A DNA stretch of 64,000 nt from contig OZ025213.1 of NCBI GenBank assembly GCA_964019055.1, positions 1,803,269-1,867,268 of the forward strand. Reading direction: 5' to 3'. The notes under the pieces are model-generated. The model was not told the origin of the DNA. It did no database searches and saw only the letters and a program-made list of their open reading frames with translations. Within the stretch, counting starts at the first letter, position 1; each line of letters opens with the position of its first letter. A program made the position numbers and the translations under genes. This DNA comes from Anthopleura xanthogrammica. Its lineage: Eukaryota > Cnidaria > Anthozoa > Actiniaria > Actiniidae. Of the stretch, positions 23,889 through 37,259 are shown in pieces.

Positions 23889-26800
23889 CTAAAATAGATC
23901 TTTAAATACCTTAAGCTTAAGATTTCCCATTCTTTTGCACAATTTTTTGAGAAGCAGGCTTTCACCAGCTTTACTCAGACAGTCTGCAGCTTCTTTCATC
24001 ATGTGGATCTTCAAAAATTCAACAGCCGCTTCACAAAGCATATCGTTATCTTGCTTTGTTGTAGCTTGTTGAGCCATTCTTAGGGCTTTACTTTTATTAG
24101 TCATAAGTTCATCACCAGCATTTGTAAAGCATTTTTCAGCCAAAGTCCATTCTTCTATATCAAAGTAATGAATCCCCTTGGCCTTCCACTGTGCTTCCGT
24201 TGAACTTTCTGCAAAAGCAGTCGGCGTCAACGAAGCTTCATCTGTCTCCTCTGTGTTCTTGAGAACGTTCATTCGAACAAGACTTGACCTTTGGAAGTAC
24301 TCAAACATTGGACCACGGGTTTTAACATCTTCGTCAAAGAACCATATATTTACCCTCGCTCGAGTTATAGCAGTGTATAAGAGCTTAAACTCAGAATTAA
24401 GCACCTTATGTTGCTCATAGTCGAATTCAAGGGGTCTTGATGTAGGTGCGAGGTTCCTCTCATGGATTTCCACAAGGCCAGTAGCTCCAGCTTCTGATTG
24501 AGTGTGCTTCTGCTGCTCTTCGAGGCCATAGCTGGTCACGACTCTCCATTCCTCTGTTGCCTGAAATTCACAAACCAAAAAAATGTCATGTTATTGACCA
24601 GTCGAGTATTAAAAGGCGTAATCGAAATGGTCGTAGAGGGTAATTCTAAAATTCGGTACTAAGATAGAAGTCGGAATAGTACGTTAATTATTCCAAGGTA
24701 ATCCCCAGCTGTTGGCAAAATGGAACTTACAGAACTATTGGACAGTTTGTGGCTATCTAGTAAACAGCGATTACTGAGATATTTTTTGTCTTATTACCTA
24801 ATAACTTCATACCTGGGTTTATATCTAGGATTTGATTCCATGAGGAGGGTGACTCCCAACAAAATTCGACAAATATTCCCTTCCTCGGTCCACCCAAAAC
24901 ACAGTCATGCATACAAATGTAGTGCGGGCCATTACTTGCAGGGCAAGGGAGATCACAAGCATACTCGGGCCGCAATGCAGGCCCTGGATATATGCACCGT
25001 AATTTCTAACTGCAAATATTTACCTGAGAATCTTTGAAGAAATTGTAGATGAGGACGTCGTCAAACTCCAGACCTTTTGCTTCGTAGATAGTGAGTACCA
25101 AGCCATGTTTCAATTCTTCTGGCATGTTATCACGAGCCTCGTCAGAAACCACAAGAACAGCTTGATGGGCACCAAATTCAATTCTTGAAGTTTGCCGCTT
25201 GTTCATAGCCAAGTCTGTCACACTACAGGACTCAAGGAGGACTGGCTTGGGACCATCAAATAAGGCGGTGTCTTCTTCAAGCTTGTCGAACGACTGAGGG
25301 AAAAACCTTCCCAGCAACTTGACTACACTGGAGGCCAACTTTATTATACCGGAATGCGAACGATAGTTGTGTGTCAACTGGAAAAGACTCTCTGGAACAT
25401 TTATTGCAGCGTCATACGATTTCAAATTATAAAGTAGAGTCTTAAGATCTTCAAAACGGAAAGCAATTCCTCTCATGATGCTCTGAGCTGTATCCCCAGT
25501 GAAAAACATTCTATTTTGACAGCGACAGCACCGAATGAGAAGAGATAACTCGGCTTGAGTGAAGTCTTGTGTTTCGTCTACATAGACACTGTGGATGGAC
25601 CATGGCAGTTCTGGATTCTCAGAAAGACGTTTGTGGAGGTGATGGACCAGGTCGGCCTCGTCAAACATCCCCTTTGAAGTAAGAAAGCTCTGATACAACT
25701 CAAAAAGGTAATAAATCACGTCCCTGTCTCCCACGAAGTTAGGAGCTCTTTTTCGGCCGATTTCTTCATATTCATCTCGAGAGAGAAAGCCTTGAGGCGT
25801 GCTTAAAGCCTCTGCCGACCCCTTGATAAATGACCTGATTTCTGTCCATACGAGAGTTGGATGAATCTTTTTCTTTTTTTTTCTTTCCATTTTCGCCCAG
25901 AAATCGTCACTGAATACTTGATACGTGAGTTCTCTCTTAAGATTTTTAGATTTGAGAGGCTTTTGGCGACGCTGTGGATCAGTATCTTCTGCATGAGTTA
26001 CCTCTTGCACTTCTCTGGTCTTCTGATCTTCGCCATTAACAGGAAGGAAGCGCATGTGTTTACTCTCTTTGCCCCATCCTATGATTTTGTTCTGCATAGT
26101 TCCATCAGGTTTTCTTTGGAAAAACGAATCCCCAGGTAACGACGCATCCAGGAGGAGCAGCCAATCACGGGAACTAACAATTAGAGGCCAGGAAGTTTCT
26201 CCCAAATCCTGAATCCGATTGGGAAGTGAATCCTCACATACCACTACTGATTTTAAGGCTGGATTAGTGTTTATTAAGCCGTTGAAATTTTTTTGGACTT
26301 CGCTGCACAAAACATCATTTTTGGTGATAAAAAGGGGATGAAAATGCTCGAGCTTCACTGAACTGTCCTCCATCGATTTGGCTCCTTCATAGAAAACAGA
26401 TGATGAGGCTCCTTGACAACTCGCTGAGGTTCCTTCCCTCGTACTGCAGTTGTTCCTTGATGGAGTGTAACTTGGGAATTGTGGCCCATCTGTAGCTGCC
26501 TGCTCCCAGTATCTCTGGAACTCTGTCCAAAGACGATACAGACAACAAGTTGTTTTCCCCGTGCCACTTCGACCAAGCAGAATAATGGGACAAGGTTCAC
26601 GTGGGTCTGGTTTTAGGTTAATGATGTCGTGTTCAAGCTCAGTAACTTTGAATGGGAAGTTAATGTCAGCTTTTCCATCGCCGTTCAGAAGAGCTTCGAT
26701 TACAGGAAACGTGAAGGAGTAAAATTTCAGAATGTTATATTCATTTTTTTCGGAACTTGCAGGCGGAAAATATACTCTCTTGTCATCAATATTTTGCTCG

Positions 26801-29800
26801 GTATAAGGCCGATTGCCGCTCTCGCATTTCTGATAAAGAGAAGGATAAGTGACTCCCCTCTCTGATCCTTCCATTTTTCTTCCAATAACCTTGAGCTTAA
26901 CTTTCATTGCACACTGCGATCCTCGCTCATTAGATTTGACGATGCTATCCACGACATTTTTTATTTCGTGATCTAAGTCTCCGTGATCCATCACTACATC
27001 CCAGACGCGAATTATGTCTGTGTAAATCCTTGAGTCTTTGTCTGTGCTACATCTTGGAGAGAACGCGATAGTCTTTTCCCACAGGATTCTCGCACCTTTT
27101 GTTAACTTGGACTCATACAAAAGGATTCCTTTCTGTTTCGGTTGCCCTTCTAGCCTTTTACACGAAACTGCATTCCATCGACCCTTTGCCAGCATTATTA
27201 TCTTCTCCACGATTCTCCCCTTCGTTTCTTGCTGTATTTTTTTAGCTCTAAAACGCTTCTTAAACTTATCACTAAAATCCACTTCCCATGGGAGATCATC
27301 GAATATGGTTTCATCTTTTTCCTGGATTACTGCTTCGCCCTTCTCTTCACTTGCACTTTCACGAGCTAGCACTTCTTCACCAGGTCCCTTCGCAGCTTCT
27401 GGTAATTCACTTGCCTCCAGTTTGACTTCATCATCAAATTGCATGTCATTAGTTCTGTCTATGATAGTTACATTTTCAATCAGCTCTTCAAGTTCTTTTC
27501 TCACGTCTTTTTTCTTTATTTTCTTTGATACTGATTTGCTAGTTGCTGCCACGGTGGTTTTCGACGTAGAGGATAAATCTTGTTCAGTCGACTGCTGAGG
27601 GGGAGCTTGAGCCGTTACATCGTTAAACTTCGGAAGCACCATTGAAGTCGGAAAACGATCGAAATTTGCGTTCCTTTCTTTGATAAATTTTGAGATCATT
27701 TTGCTGCGGTCGTCGTTCTCCTTACAGCAACCTGTTGGTAGTTTTCCTTGTTTGTTTTTAATTGTAGGATTAACGTTTGCATTTATAAGACATCTTATGA
27801 CATTACACTTTTTGACACTATATTTATCCTTCACGGCGAGATGATAAAGACTGTTTCCATTAGAGTCCTTTACATTTGTAATAGAGGGATGGTGTGAATC
27901 AAGGAAACACTTCAGCATTCTTAAATCACCTGAAAATTGAATGAGATACTTTCAGAACTTGTTAACATACGTGGTTGTACAGGATTGGAATTTGCAAAAG
28001 TAATGATGGATAACTTTATTTCAGCAGGGTGGTATTTATAGCCCTGGGTCCTGGTTAGTACCTGTTTCAATTGCTTTCTTGACTACTTTATGCACCAGTG
28101 GTTGATTATCATCTGTTCTTACACAAGGGTTCGCATTGTACTTCAAAAGAGTTCCAGCAACTTCCACTTGTCCTTTTTCAACCGCAGCTACCAGTGGGTT
28201 TGACTTTTTTAGTAGACCATTGACTGACGATCCTTGCTCCAGCAAAACTGACAATGTTTCTTGCCTTCCCTTGAATTTTGCTGATATAACATTTTCTATT
28301 GCTATTTTGCTAGCACTGACACGTCCTGTTGCAATACCTCCTTTTCCCTTTTGATGTTTTTCTGGCCCACCTCCACCCAGATAAAGTATGCGAATAAGGT
28401 TCCAGTCTTTTGAGCTAACGGCCTCTCTATGAAGACGCTTCAGCAGCTTTTCCGAAATTTGAGCAGTGAGGCCAGTTGTTTCCTCTAAAATAAAAAAGAA
28501 GCAGCAAATGGAAATACGTTAGTTAATAAAGTTTGGCAGTTCTTACGCTGCTGAAAAAAGAGGCAGAGACCGTGGAGCTATACGGGCCACCAATCTTAGT
28601 CCCCCCCCCCCCCCCACCCCCACACACACACACACTTTTAAGGGTGCTCCGCGGTCCCTGAGAGGAAAAACCAGTAGTAGCAAAGAATAAGGTACAAAAT
28701 ACAGAAAGGCCAAACGTTTTTCAGTACATGAACTGATTTGTCAAAATATGTCAAAAATCGAAGGCAGAGGTTTATTTTTCCCCAATCATGTATTGCAAAT
28801 AGTAATTCTTTCATCAATACCTTTTGCTAAGTATTTCAGTGCATCTCCCTGGACTCTAATTATCATCACATCCGGAAATAGCAATTCTTACTAAACTTCG
28901 TTATTTTGCTAGTATACACTTACTTGGCAAATCCACCGCGACTTTGATGGCTTCTTTGAGGAATGTCCACTGCTCTTCCGAATTGCCGCGCTCTCGTATT
29001 AGACACTCGTTCAATGCAGATAACAGTTCACTGTGTCGTTGTAGCTCCTTGTAACAGGAAACTAACAAGGCATAGCCCTGCATGTGAGAGCAATAACAAA
29101 AAGTGAGAAAATGCAATGCAACAGTTTTTTAATATATGTTACAGAAAACGGTAACATTGCGGCAAACATTGACCCTTCATCAGGGGAATGTCGAACTTTG
29201 CTCTATCCAACGTACCTTCACTTCGTCAGGGTATATCGTTGTTGCCTGGATGCCACCTTGAAGAGCTTGCTGCAAATCTTTTAGATGATAGTGCGCGGAA
29301 CCCCGTAGGCATACCAACTCAAAGAGCAGCGGTTTTATGTTTGGTGATGGGTCTTCTTTCTGCATAAATATTATAAAATAAAAGTAATACTGAATGTGTC
29401 GATTCTATCAATTCATTCAATGTCATAACTGAAATTAAAAAAGCCGCTCTATACAAAGTATAAAAATGAGAGGATCAGTTACTGAGTTTGAACTGAATCA
29501 TTGATTGTATCTGTTTCTGTGTCGCTGAGGGTTTACCCCAACCAAGTTAATATTTCATGCAAGTCTTCTTCCCTCCATGAATCCAATAATTAAACATGAA
29601 GCTGAAATATTCAACTAAATGTTCAATCTTTACCTTTGCGTCTGGCAATTCTAAGACTTTATTACATGTACTAATGGAATTTTGATAATATCTTCTTTCA
29701 AAATAGGCCTTGGATAATGCAAGGTGAACCTCCATGCGCTCTGGAAATTCCATCTCACACTGAATTGATCTTTTAAAGGCAAATACAGCTTTTAAGAGGT

Positions 29801-32800
29801 CTCCAGAATCGTATGCTTCTGCTCCTTTCTTTCTCCACATGGTACCTTGAGACTGTTTGAAAGAAAAGAACGAAAAAATAATAATGAAGATGATTTATGA
29901 TATATAGCACCCTTCATTCTATATGTATATAATTAAAGGCGAGAGGTGGTTAGCATGAGGTGCAGGCACTGCATGAGATTGGGCACTGCCAAGGTTTCTT
30001 TACGTCCTCATGCTCAGTGGTTCTTTTACGCCCCTCCAACATTAGTTAGTAATGATGGAGTGTGGAGAGACGGGACCGCCATTCATAGTGGTCATCCGAG
30101 CCACTTGACCGTCTAACCACTTTTAGAAAAAACCTACTAATGGTCTATCACCAATCGAGCCCTGTGATTGGCTGAGCTACTAGGGGTCTATTAGTGATAG
30201 ACCTTTAGTAGCGAAAAGCGCCGGTTTTGAAAACCAAGAAAAAAAATATTTAAAGCAAAATCCAAAACTTTTTGCATCCTTTTATTAGACCGATTAGTAG
30301 GTTTTTACTAAAACAATTAGACCTCTCGCCCTCATGGCCTACGAGTCCATAGCCCATTCGGCCTTCGGCCTCATGGGCTATGGACTCGTAGACCATTCGG
30401 ACTCGACGACTAATTGTTAAGTAGATGTAATTATAAAGGCCAACGACCTCTCGCATGAAAGTTCGATGCTCAACCAACTGAGCCAACCGGGGATAGTAAT
30501 TATATTGTAACGTAAGGCACTAAAACTGTGGGTAAATGTGTCATATGTGAATAGTACCAGAAAGCTCTGGCTGGTTCTGGCCCTCGAAGTCCCATACAGA
30601 TTTCTTTATTTCATGGCAGATAGCAAAAGGCATGAACCGGTATGCAGTTTGCAAATTAAAAAAGGGTAAATTGAAGAAAAAAGGTAGAAAACATTATTAT
30701 TATTTTATACCTTTTTATATTTTTCAAATACTTTAAGTACCCCCTTGTCTTGTCTTCTATTGGCAATTTCCATCGGCGATTCGTTGCAGTCTGGTGACCC
30801 CGAGATTGGGGCACCATGTTTAAGAAGCTCGTCTAAAAACTCTGGCAAATAGTCGACGCTGTTATCTATACCCCAATCAACAACCAGTTCCAGAGGAACA
30901 TCAGAGGCGTCGCAGCCAACAGCCAAGCCCCCTTTGCCATATTCATACTTGTGTGCTCCTCCTCCTCCTCCTCCTCCTCCTCCTCCTCCTCCTCCTATGA
31001 ACAACAGGCGTAGTTTTGTCCAGTCTTTTTCACACAAGCATCGCTTTATCATGTCATTGACAATTTCCATTGGTACATCCAGAGTAACATCAGCAGTCCC
31101 ATCTGGCAAGTAATGCAACAAGAAAAGTATAATTTTAACAAGTTACGTACAGCAAAAGCGTAGCGCCACTTCTACCCAATCGTTTTCCTTGGAATTCTGC
31201 TGGGCTGCACAACCTGAAAAAAGCTAGCAAAACTAGTTACGAAGTAAAAAAAGGTATAGTATGTCAATATACCAATCTGTTGGCAATGTATCATATCTTC
31301 TACTGAGAACTTTATTCTAGTCTGAAAATACTGAGTGATTTCGAATGGAGCTGAAATTCAAAATGAATGGTAACCACACAATATTAAAAGTGTGCTACCT
31401 AAAGGCTTATTATCATCTTCTTAAATAATATCCAGTTCATAGGCAGCTGAACTGATTAAGATAATGTAACTAACCTGCAATTTTTTCTGACACTAACAAA
31501 ATTTGGAGTATGATGTTGTTTTTCTCAGGGGAGTCAGCGTAACCAAAAGCTTTACAGTAGGAATGGACAGCCTCACGGTGTCTTCCAAGATGATCAAAGA
31601 TGTCTCCTAACTGCCTATGCCCCTGAAAAAAAGATGCCTTGGACTGATGTCATGTTGTCAAAGCGTTTGTACTCCTGCACATCTGTATTAAAAATTCTTT
31701 TCAGAAGATGCTTGCCTCCAATATATGTATAACCCTTTTTTGTTTTGTTATTTCCTTGAAAAACAAGCTATAAGGTTTTCATAATCAAATATAGATTAAA
31801 TGACATTTTACCTTTAACCAGTTTGATTTTATTTCTAAAGATTTCTCAGCATCTTCCAGAGCTTGCTCGTAGTGATTCATCTTAACGTAGGTATTACAGC
31901 GACTGGACAAGAGCGCAAAACGTAGGTCTCCGAAGTTTTCTCCTTCTGGTGCAAATTTGATAGCCAGTGTCAAGTAACCAATGAGAAGCTCAAAGCTATC
32001 TTGTCTAAGGAATTTATCTGTTCTTTCTTTCCATCTCTCTGCTTCTTCCTAGCGGCAAAAACAATGAAAATGCTTTTTAGTACACCAAGTTTGCCACTCG
32101 ATTACATGAAGCGATTTCTGAAGAACCTTGAAGGGCACGCCCAAAACCTTCAGCCGTATTTATTATATTTTAGTTACCTGTGAAGAAACTGGGTTCAATG
32201 CATAAGCTTCCTCTCCTTTTTCTAGAGCAGTTTGGTATTCATTCAGGTGAAAGCACGCAGTAGCGAGGTTTCTTAGAAGATGATATTTGGTTTCCTTGTA
32301 TTGGTTCGTCGCATTTTGAAGGAGAATCAGCGATCTTTGGAAAAGGTTTTTGGCTGTTATGAAGTCTTTATCTTCTAGCGCTTTTACGCCACCTTTTTTC
32401 CAAGTAAAGACTGTTTCCTAAAAAAAATCACAAAATGCATACAAAAATTATGGCGAAAGCTGTACTGGTGTAAGAGCTGGAAATCCATTTTATCAGTCAT
32501 ATAGTTTCATTTACATCTTACCTCTATTATATCTGGATATATCTGAGAAGCTTCCTGGATAACCGTCATCCCCGTTGCTTGCTTACCTGACAACCATAAC
32601 GCAACACCTTTGTAGAGGAGACAACGGGCTTCATCAAATAGTGTTAAGGCATGGAGAGAGGAACAAGTGAAGAATAGTTCCGCAAGTGAAGGATGACTGT
32701 CTAAGACATTATTGCCTCGAACAGTGAAATTCACGTACATAGCCTGCAACAATAATACCGTCATTTTGGTATTGTTAAAAGTGTTTTATTGATCAGAAAG

Positions 32801-34590
32801 GACTTACTATTTAGGTCTAGGGCTAAGCTAAGTTTGTTTAACTTCCGCATGCCATGATTTTCACATTTTAAGAACAGATTTCGAATCAGCGGACAGAAAG
32901 CTTAGGGATGGACGCCAGCGATGTAATGGCTTTTCCGACAACGTCACGGCAAAAGTTTGAGATTTTATTGCAATTTTTTGTGTGACAAGTTGCGCGTGAA
33001 ATTACTTAGATTATATTTATATATTATTTTACCTTTGTGGCGTTTGCTGTTGAATTTAATCTCAGGCATTCCTTAGCATCTTCCACGGCTTTTTCATGGT
33101 GATTCATCTTAGCGTTAGCAACACTGCGACATGATAACAGAGAGCAACGCAGGCTTGCGTAATTCGCTTCTTCTGGGATCAATTTAATGGCCAGCATGCA
33201 GTACTCAATGGACAGCACAAAGTTGCCTTTAATTAGAATTCTTTCAGCTCTTTTTTTCCATCTTTCTGCCTCGCTCTAATAATTAAAAAAACTTTGCTAA
33301 CATCTACACTTTCAGGAATGTTATATTGTTATTACCTAATAGAAAGTGTAAAGGTACCGACGCCCAAAAATGTTTAGTACTCACATGTGAAGAAACTGGG
33401 TTCAATGCATAAGCTTCCTCTCCTTTTTCTAGAGCAGTTTGGTATTCATTCAAGTAAAAGCACGCAGTAGCGAGGTTGCTTAGAAGACTACATTTGGTTT
33501 CCATGTGTTGGTTCGTTGCATTTTGAATAACAATCAACGATCTTTGGAAAAGGTTTTTGGCATTTGTGAAGTCTTTGTCTCCTAGTGCTTCTTGGCCGCA
33601 ATCATCCCAAACAGAGACAATTTCCTGCATTGAAATAAAACAAGTTCATGCTAATTTTTGGGAACAATGATGAAATTTACTATTTACTAATGCCAGAATT
33701 CCATAACTAGATAATTTTTTTTAGAAATTTCAGTTGCCCCACACGCTGATGCTGCACACTGAGCATGTGAAGTCTAAGTCGTCTAACTTTTTGTTAATGT
33801 TATCGCAAAGACAGCCTTCTCCTCATGCAAATATTTTTAGACTCTTAGTGTTTTTCCGGCGAGGGATTGAATTGAACCCACGCCCTCTTGCATTCAAGTC
33901 CGATGATGGCTCAATCAACTGATAATGAGCCAACCGGGTGGCGGTTAACTTTTACCCGATAAAACAACTAGTTCTAGACTTCTACTAATACTGTACCTCT
34001 ATTATATCAGGATGCGACTCAGAAACCTCCTTAATAAGCTTTATCCCCTCAACTTGATCTCCTGACAACCACGCTGCGACACCTTTAAAGAGATGGCATT
34101 GCGCTTGATCGTCTGATGATATGGCATAAGGAATACACCAGTCAAAGAGGAATTTAGCGAGCGAAGGAAAACTTTCTAAAACCTCATTTGCTCTATTCTT
34201 CCATGTAAAGTATATCTATAAAACATAAAATATAACTTTCAGTCACTAAGGATGCGTTTGAGTTGCGTAGATTAGCCGTTACGTAAGGGTATGCAATCAT
34301 AGGCATGGATTTGGATCATTTATTACCATTGGCCATTGAAACGGATATGGAAACGCCATCATGGGCAGACCATTCGAACGAACTGCAACTAAATCCAATG
34401 AGCACTTTTCGTAGTCTCCTAAATTCCAAAACAAATTGGCCCGTTCCAAAAGAAATTGGTTGTAATATACGTTTTTCACATGTGAAGGAAGGTTTTCATG
34501 AAAAAACGTAAGCTCCAGTAATTCCTGTTCCAGTTCGGGTATCATTTGGTGGTGTGCAGTGGCTGGAATGAGTTGGTTATTTGAATCCAT
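23889..34590 (-). CDS. TRANK1-like: TRANK1-like gene A (TPR/ankyrin repeats plus SF1 helicase, C-terminally short)
   Basis: Proposed exons, 5' to 3': 34590-34327, 34215-33997, 33624-33385, 33275-33033, 32743-32522, 32417-32178, 32048-31812, 31622-31475, 31102-30711, 29852-29634, 29359-29216, 29077-28924, 28484-28062, 27929-25024, 24560-23889. Phases close to 2240 residues. Residues 1-908 are TPR-type helical exons with an ankyrin-like exon at about 605-735; another ankyrin exon spans about 909-1048. The UvrD/Rep-like helicase core follows: motif I GRSGTGKTTC (about 1500), II VDETQDF (about 1833), III GDTAQS, IV HNYRSH, V EAKGLEFDD, VI YTAITRAR (about 2079). The reading stops at KVFKDLF, just past a usable GT donor, so the long C-terminal exons of gene B are missing. 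Family: TRANK1, a large nucleic-acid helicase-like protein of unclear function. Confidence 0.8.
28603..28637. repeat. C-rich and (CA)n tract
   Basis: A C-homopolymer followed by an ACACAC run, in an intron of TRANK1-like gene A. Confidence 0.8.
30336..30394. repeat. Short palindrome in a gene A intron
   Basis: Arms 30336-30363 and 30367-30394 (CTACGAGTCCATAGCCCAT and its inverse) match in 25 of 28 positions around a TTC centre. Probably the core of a MITE. Confidence 0.7.
30440..30495 (-). repeat. tRNA-derived SINE head
   Basis: Minus-strand CCCCGGTTGGCTCAGTTGG followed by TTGAGCATCGAA is an A-box-like start of a tRNA-derived SINE. It lies in a gene A intron. A B box is not clear. Confidence 0.5.
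30955..30997 (-). repeat. Polyglycine-coding GGA repeat in gene A
   Basis: A (TCC)n run on the plus strand codes 13 glycines (IGGG...GAHKYE) in an ankyrin-type exon of gene A. Equivalent exons in gene B have only two to four Gly (MGGAG, LGGGG), so this is a local triplet expansion. Confidence 0.85.
33858..33945 (-). repeat. tRNA-derived SINE head
   Basis: Minus-strand CCCGGTTGGCTCATTATCAG...TTGAGCC resembles an A box and GTGGGTTCAATTC a B box about 50 bases later. It lies in a gene A intron. Confidence 0.5.
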
Positions 34591-35055
34591 AGTTTACTAT
34601 TCTTGACTATTCCAATCTGCAAAATGAATACATAGTACAAATTAATAAGAATATAAAAATACAACATATTATTAAATCAGGCAAATTGCACAAGATTCGA
34701 ATTTTCTAGAGAACATTGAGTTATATTTCCGGTTTCACACTGCATGAAGATCAAACTATTCTATAGTTCTATAGCGGGCTTCCTGTGCCACAGGAAGCTC
34801 GAGGATTCCAAATTAGGAGATGCCTGCGGAGGAGGCTAAAAACACACATTTCAGTAGGATTCTCATCAACTTCCTTTATGGACTTCAAACTTGTTATAAA
34901 TTATATTCTTTCCATTACTGATAGAATCACTTAAATAAATTCGCTCGCAGCAATTACTATGTGCAAAACAATCCTTTCTACCCACAGTGTTTACTGGAGG
35001 TCACCCGACGATCACTGGAGTGACGAGACATGTTTGAACAAAATCTTTAAGTATC

Positions 35056-35384
35056 AAGGCCCGTTTACACTGGCGATTCATGAAAATATAATAATTTCTT
35101 TTCTTTTGCTTCTAAAGAGACATTTGCCCAGGTAATCTTAATTTAATATTTAGATATAAATAGATTTAATATTAGATATAGATTTTAAATTTTACTACTT
35201 ATTATTTTATGTTAACATATATTCACTGTTTTATATTTTTTTAGTGTCCCCAATTAGTTGTATGAACTAAATACCTAGACACGTAAATAAAGTTATTATT
35301 ATTATCATTATGTCCTGAATAAAACTTTACAAGTTAATCCAATGACTAAAATCGCTGCAAAAATCGCCACTGTAAAGGGGCCTT
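35056..35384. mobile_element. MITE with a nested LINE-like 3' tail
   Basis: The ends are AAGGCCCGTTTACACTGGCG... and ...CGCCACTGTAAAGGGGCCTT, near-inverse of each other. Inside, around 35230-35315, TTAGTGTCCCCAATTAGTTG leads into AATAAAG and a (TTA)n run, which looks like a retrotransposon 3' tail. Confidence 0.6.
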
Positions 35385-36039
35385 CAATTTTTTTGATAGC
35401 GGATTGGTACTGAACTTTCCTCTCATCAATATGCTAAATATTATCCCAGAAAATATCAGACCTTAGATGTATCGGGTAAAAATTAATAAAACTGGTTTGA
35501 TAAATAATTATCTATTCATTCAAGGTTAAATTTTATTTACATCCCTATGGCATACGGCCTTGGCAGATTCATAATCATTACATCACTTACCTCACTCTTG
35601 TACTGGCGCCGAAGTCAACTAGTAAGAACTTCGAAATTGGATGAAACGATAAGAGAAAAACACTTCTCGTTTAACCGTCTTCAGTGCCAGGATCTCCAGA
35701 AATAATCACATTTGGTGACATTCAGAATGGAGAAATGATGATCCCAATATATTCCAATTCTACTTGTTCGCTTGTTTCTCATGAAAGAATAGAATAATAA
35801 TATTCAACATCAGTTGACATCTCTAGCTTCGTTGTCGTGATTGTTTGGATACTCTAAACTTAATTATAACATCTTAGAATCAAGCAAGACAGCTTACATT
35901 ATTCTAAGATGAATCAAGTAGGCAGAGATATGAGCTTAAACTTACGATATTAAAGAATTTTAGACTATTTTTATTCTACTTCGATTCGCTTAAATAGTTA
36001 CCTGTTTGATCGTGCTGTTCACGACTATTGTTTGGGGTT

Positions 36040-36104
36040 TTCCAAGAAATCGCAACGAGTGACGTGTATTTGTTCTGTGATGACGTCAAGCTTGTTATAA
36101 ATAG
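36040..36104. promoter_or_regulatory. Candidate promoter motifs near gene A
   Basis: TTCCAAGAA (STAT/GAS-like, 36040-36048), a perfect palindromic CRE TGACGTCA (36081-36088) and TATAAATAG (36096-36104) lie within 65 bases, about 1.5 kb upstream of the gene A start codon. The TATA orientation fits the plus strand better, so assignment to gene A is uncertain. Confidence 0.3.
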
Positions 36105-37259
36105 ACAGATCTACGGGAATACCCTATAAAAATACCGTACAAAGCTACCAAAATTCGAACTGAATGTAATAAAAATAAATGCTCCTTAGATGGATTTTAG
36201 TTTTTATTACTAACATAGTTTAAAATTTGAGATGCAAGTGATTCCAGTGGCAATCTTTCATTGGTTTCGTTTGGTGTTTTTCCGGGAATTTTTTCAACCT
36301 TTAAATACACTATGTATTTTTGAGGAAAATTTCCCCTTATTAAATATGTAATAGGGAATTTTTTCTCCTGAATTTAAGCTAAATTTCCCTCTAGATGTGT
36401 CATCGTTATTGCTATACGTCGAATAGGAAGGTGAAAAAGGACCCAGTCAAGATTGTGAAACTACACTGGGCTGCAAACCTACAAACGTATCATTGGTTAG
36501 ACGCTGGCGGAACTCGAGAGATGATTTCTAATTTTTTCACAAGGAAAAGTGCCGTAGAAAACAATGTCTTGGAGGGTGAAGGAGCAAAAGTTGTTTAGAA
36601 GGGTGTTTGAATTAAAGATCATCTCTTGATTTGCACCAATCTGCATCCTTCTAAATAAAAACGACTTAAGCCTGCACACAATTTCTTTTAAAAAATCTGC
36701 TAAAAATCTATTACTGTATACATATCACTGATGTCTTAATATCAGTGCCGCCCACGCATGAACATATTGAAGTTAATATATCTTTTGACTCTTTCACATT
36801 AATTCGAAACTCTAGGGAACAAATAGTCCCCTTCACACTTCCCTGTGTCATCTTGAAAGGTAGTCGTGCGGCCTTTGCATCGAAGCGAGAAATGAGGGGC
36901 AATGATATACACATATGAATAATTGTCCAAGATGTTAAAAAAAGGTCTCTATCATGGCTAGGTCACCTTCATATCTCAGTTTGATGTAAAGGCATGGCTA
37001 GTACCTTTCCAGATGGCGCAGGGAGCTGTGAAGAGGACTATTCTTAAATGTTTGCGAATCTTCCCGGTAAAGTAAAAAATACTACTCAAACGTGCTTAAA
37101 ACAACTAACTAAAAACTATAGTTGATAATTGATTTGAAGGGGCTTCTTGAAAAAGAAACTAAAGTGTTCCCATTTTCGGCGTTGTCTGCAGCAGAAAATC
37201 AATGGCAAAACTATAACTATCCCCATAGTAAGCGGCAATGCCCAATTCATGGGTATATT

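Larger units (their letters stand above)
34591..37259. other. Spacer between TRANK1-like genes A and B
   Basis: No supported coding region. It should contain the promoter and 5' UTR of gene A, whose first coding exon has an AG acceptor just upstream of its ATG, and the 3' end of gene B. It also holds a 21-base hairpin near 34787-34808 (GCTTCCTGTG, C, CACAGGAAGC), a MITE at 35056-35384 and the CRE/GAS-type motifs at 36040-36104. The open frames at 36395-36598 and elsewhere show no recognisable family. Confidence 0.5.

Noticed and set aside
36395..36598. Plus-strand open frame MCHRYCYTSNRK...
   Set aside because: No recognisable family, no splice partners and no duplicate copy to support it.
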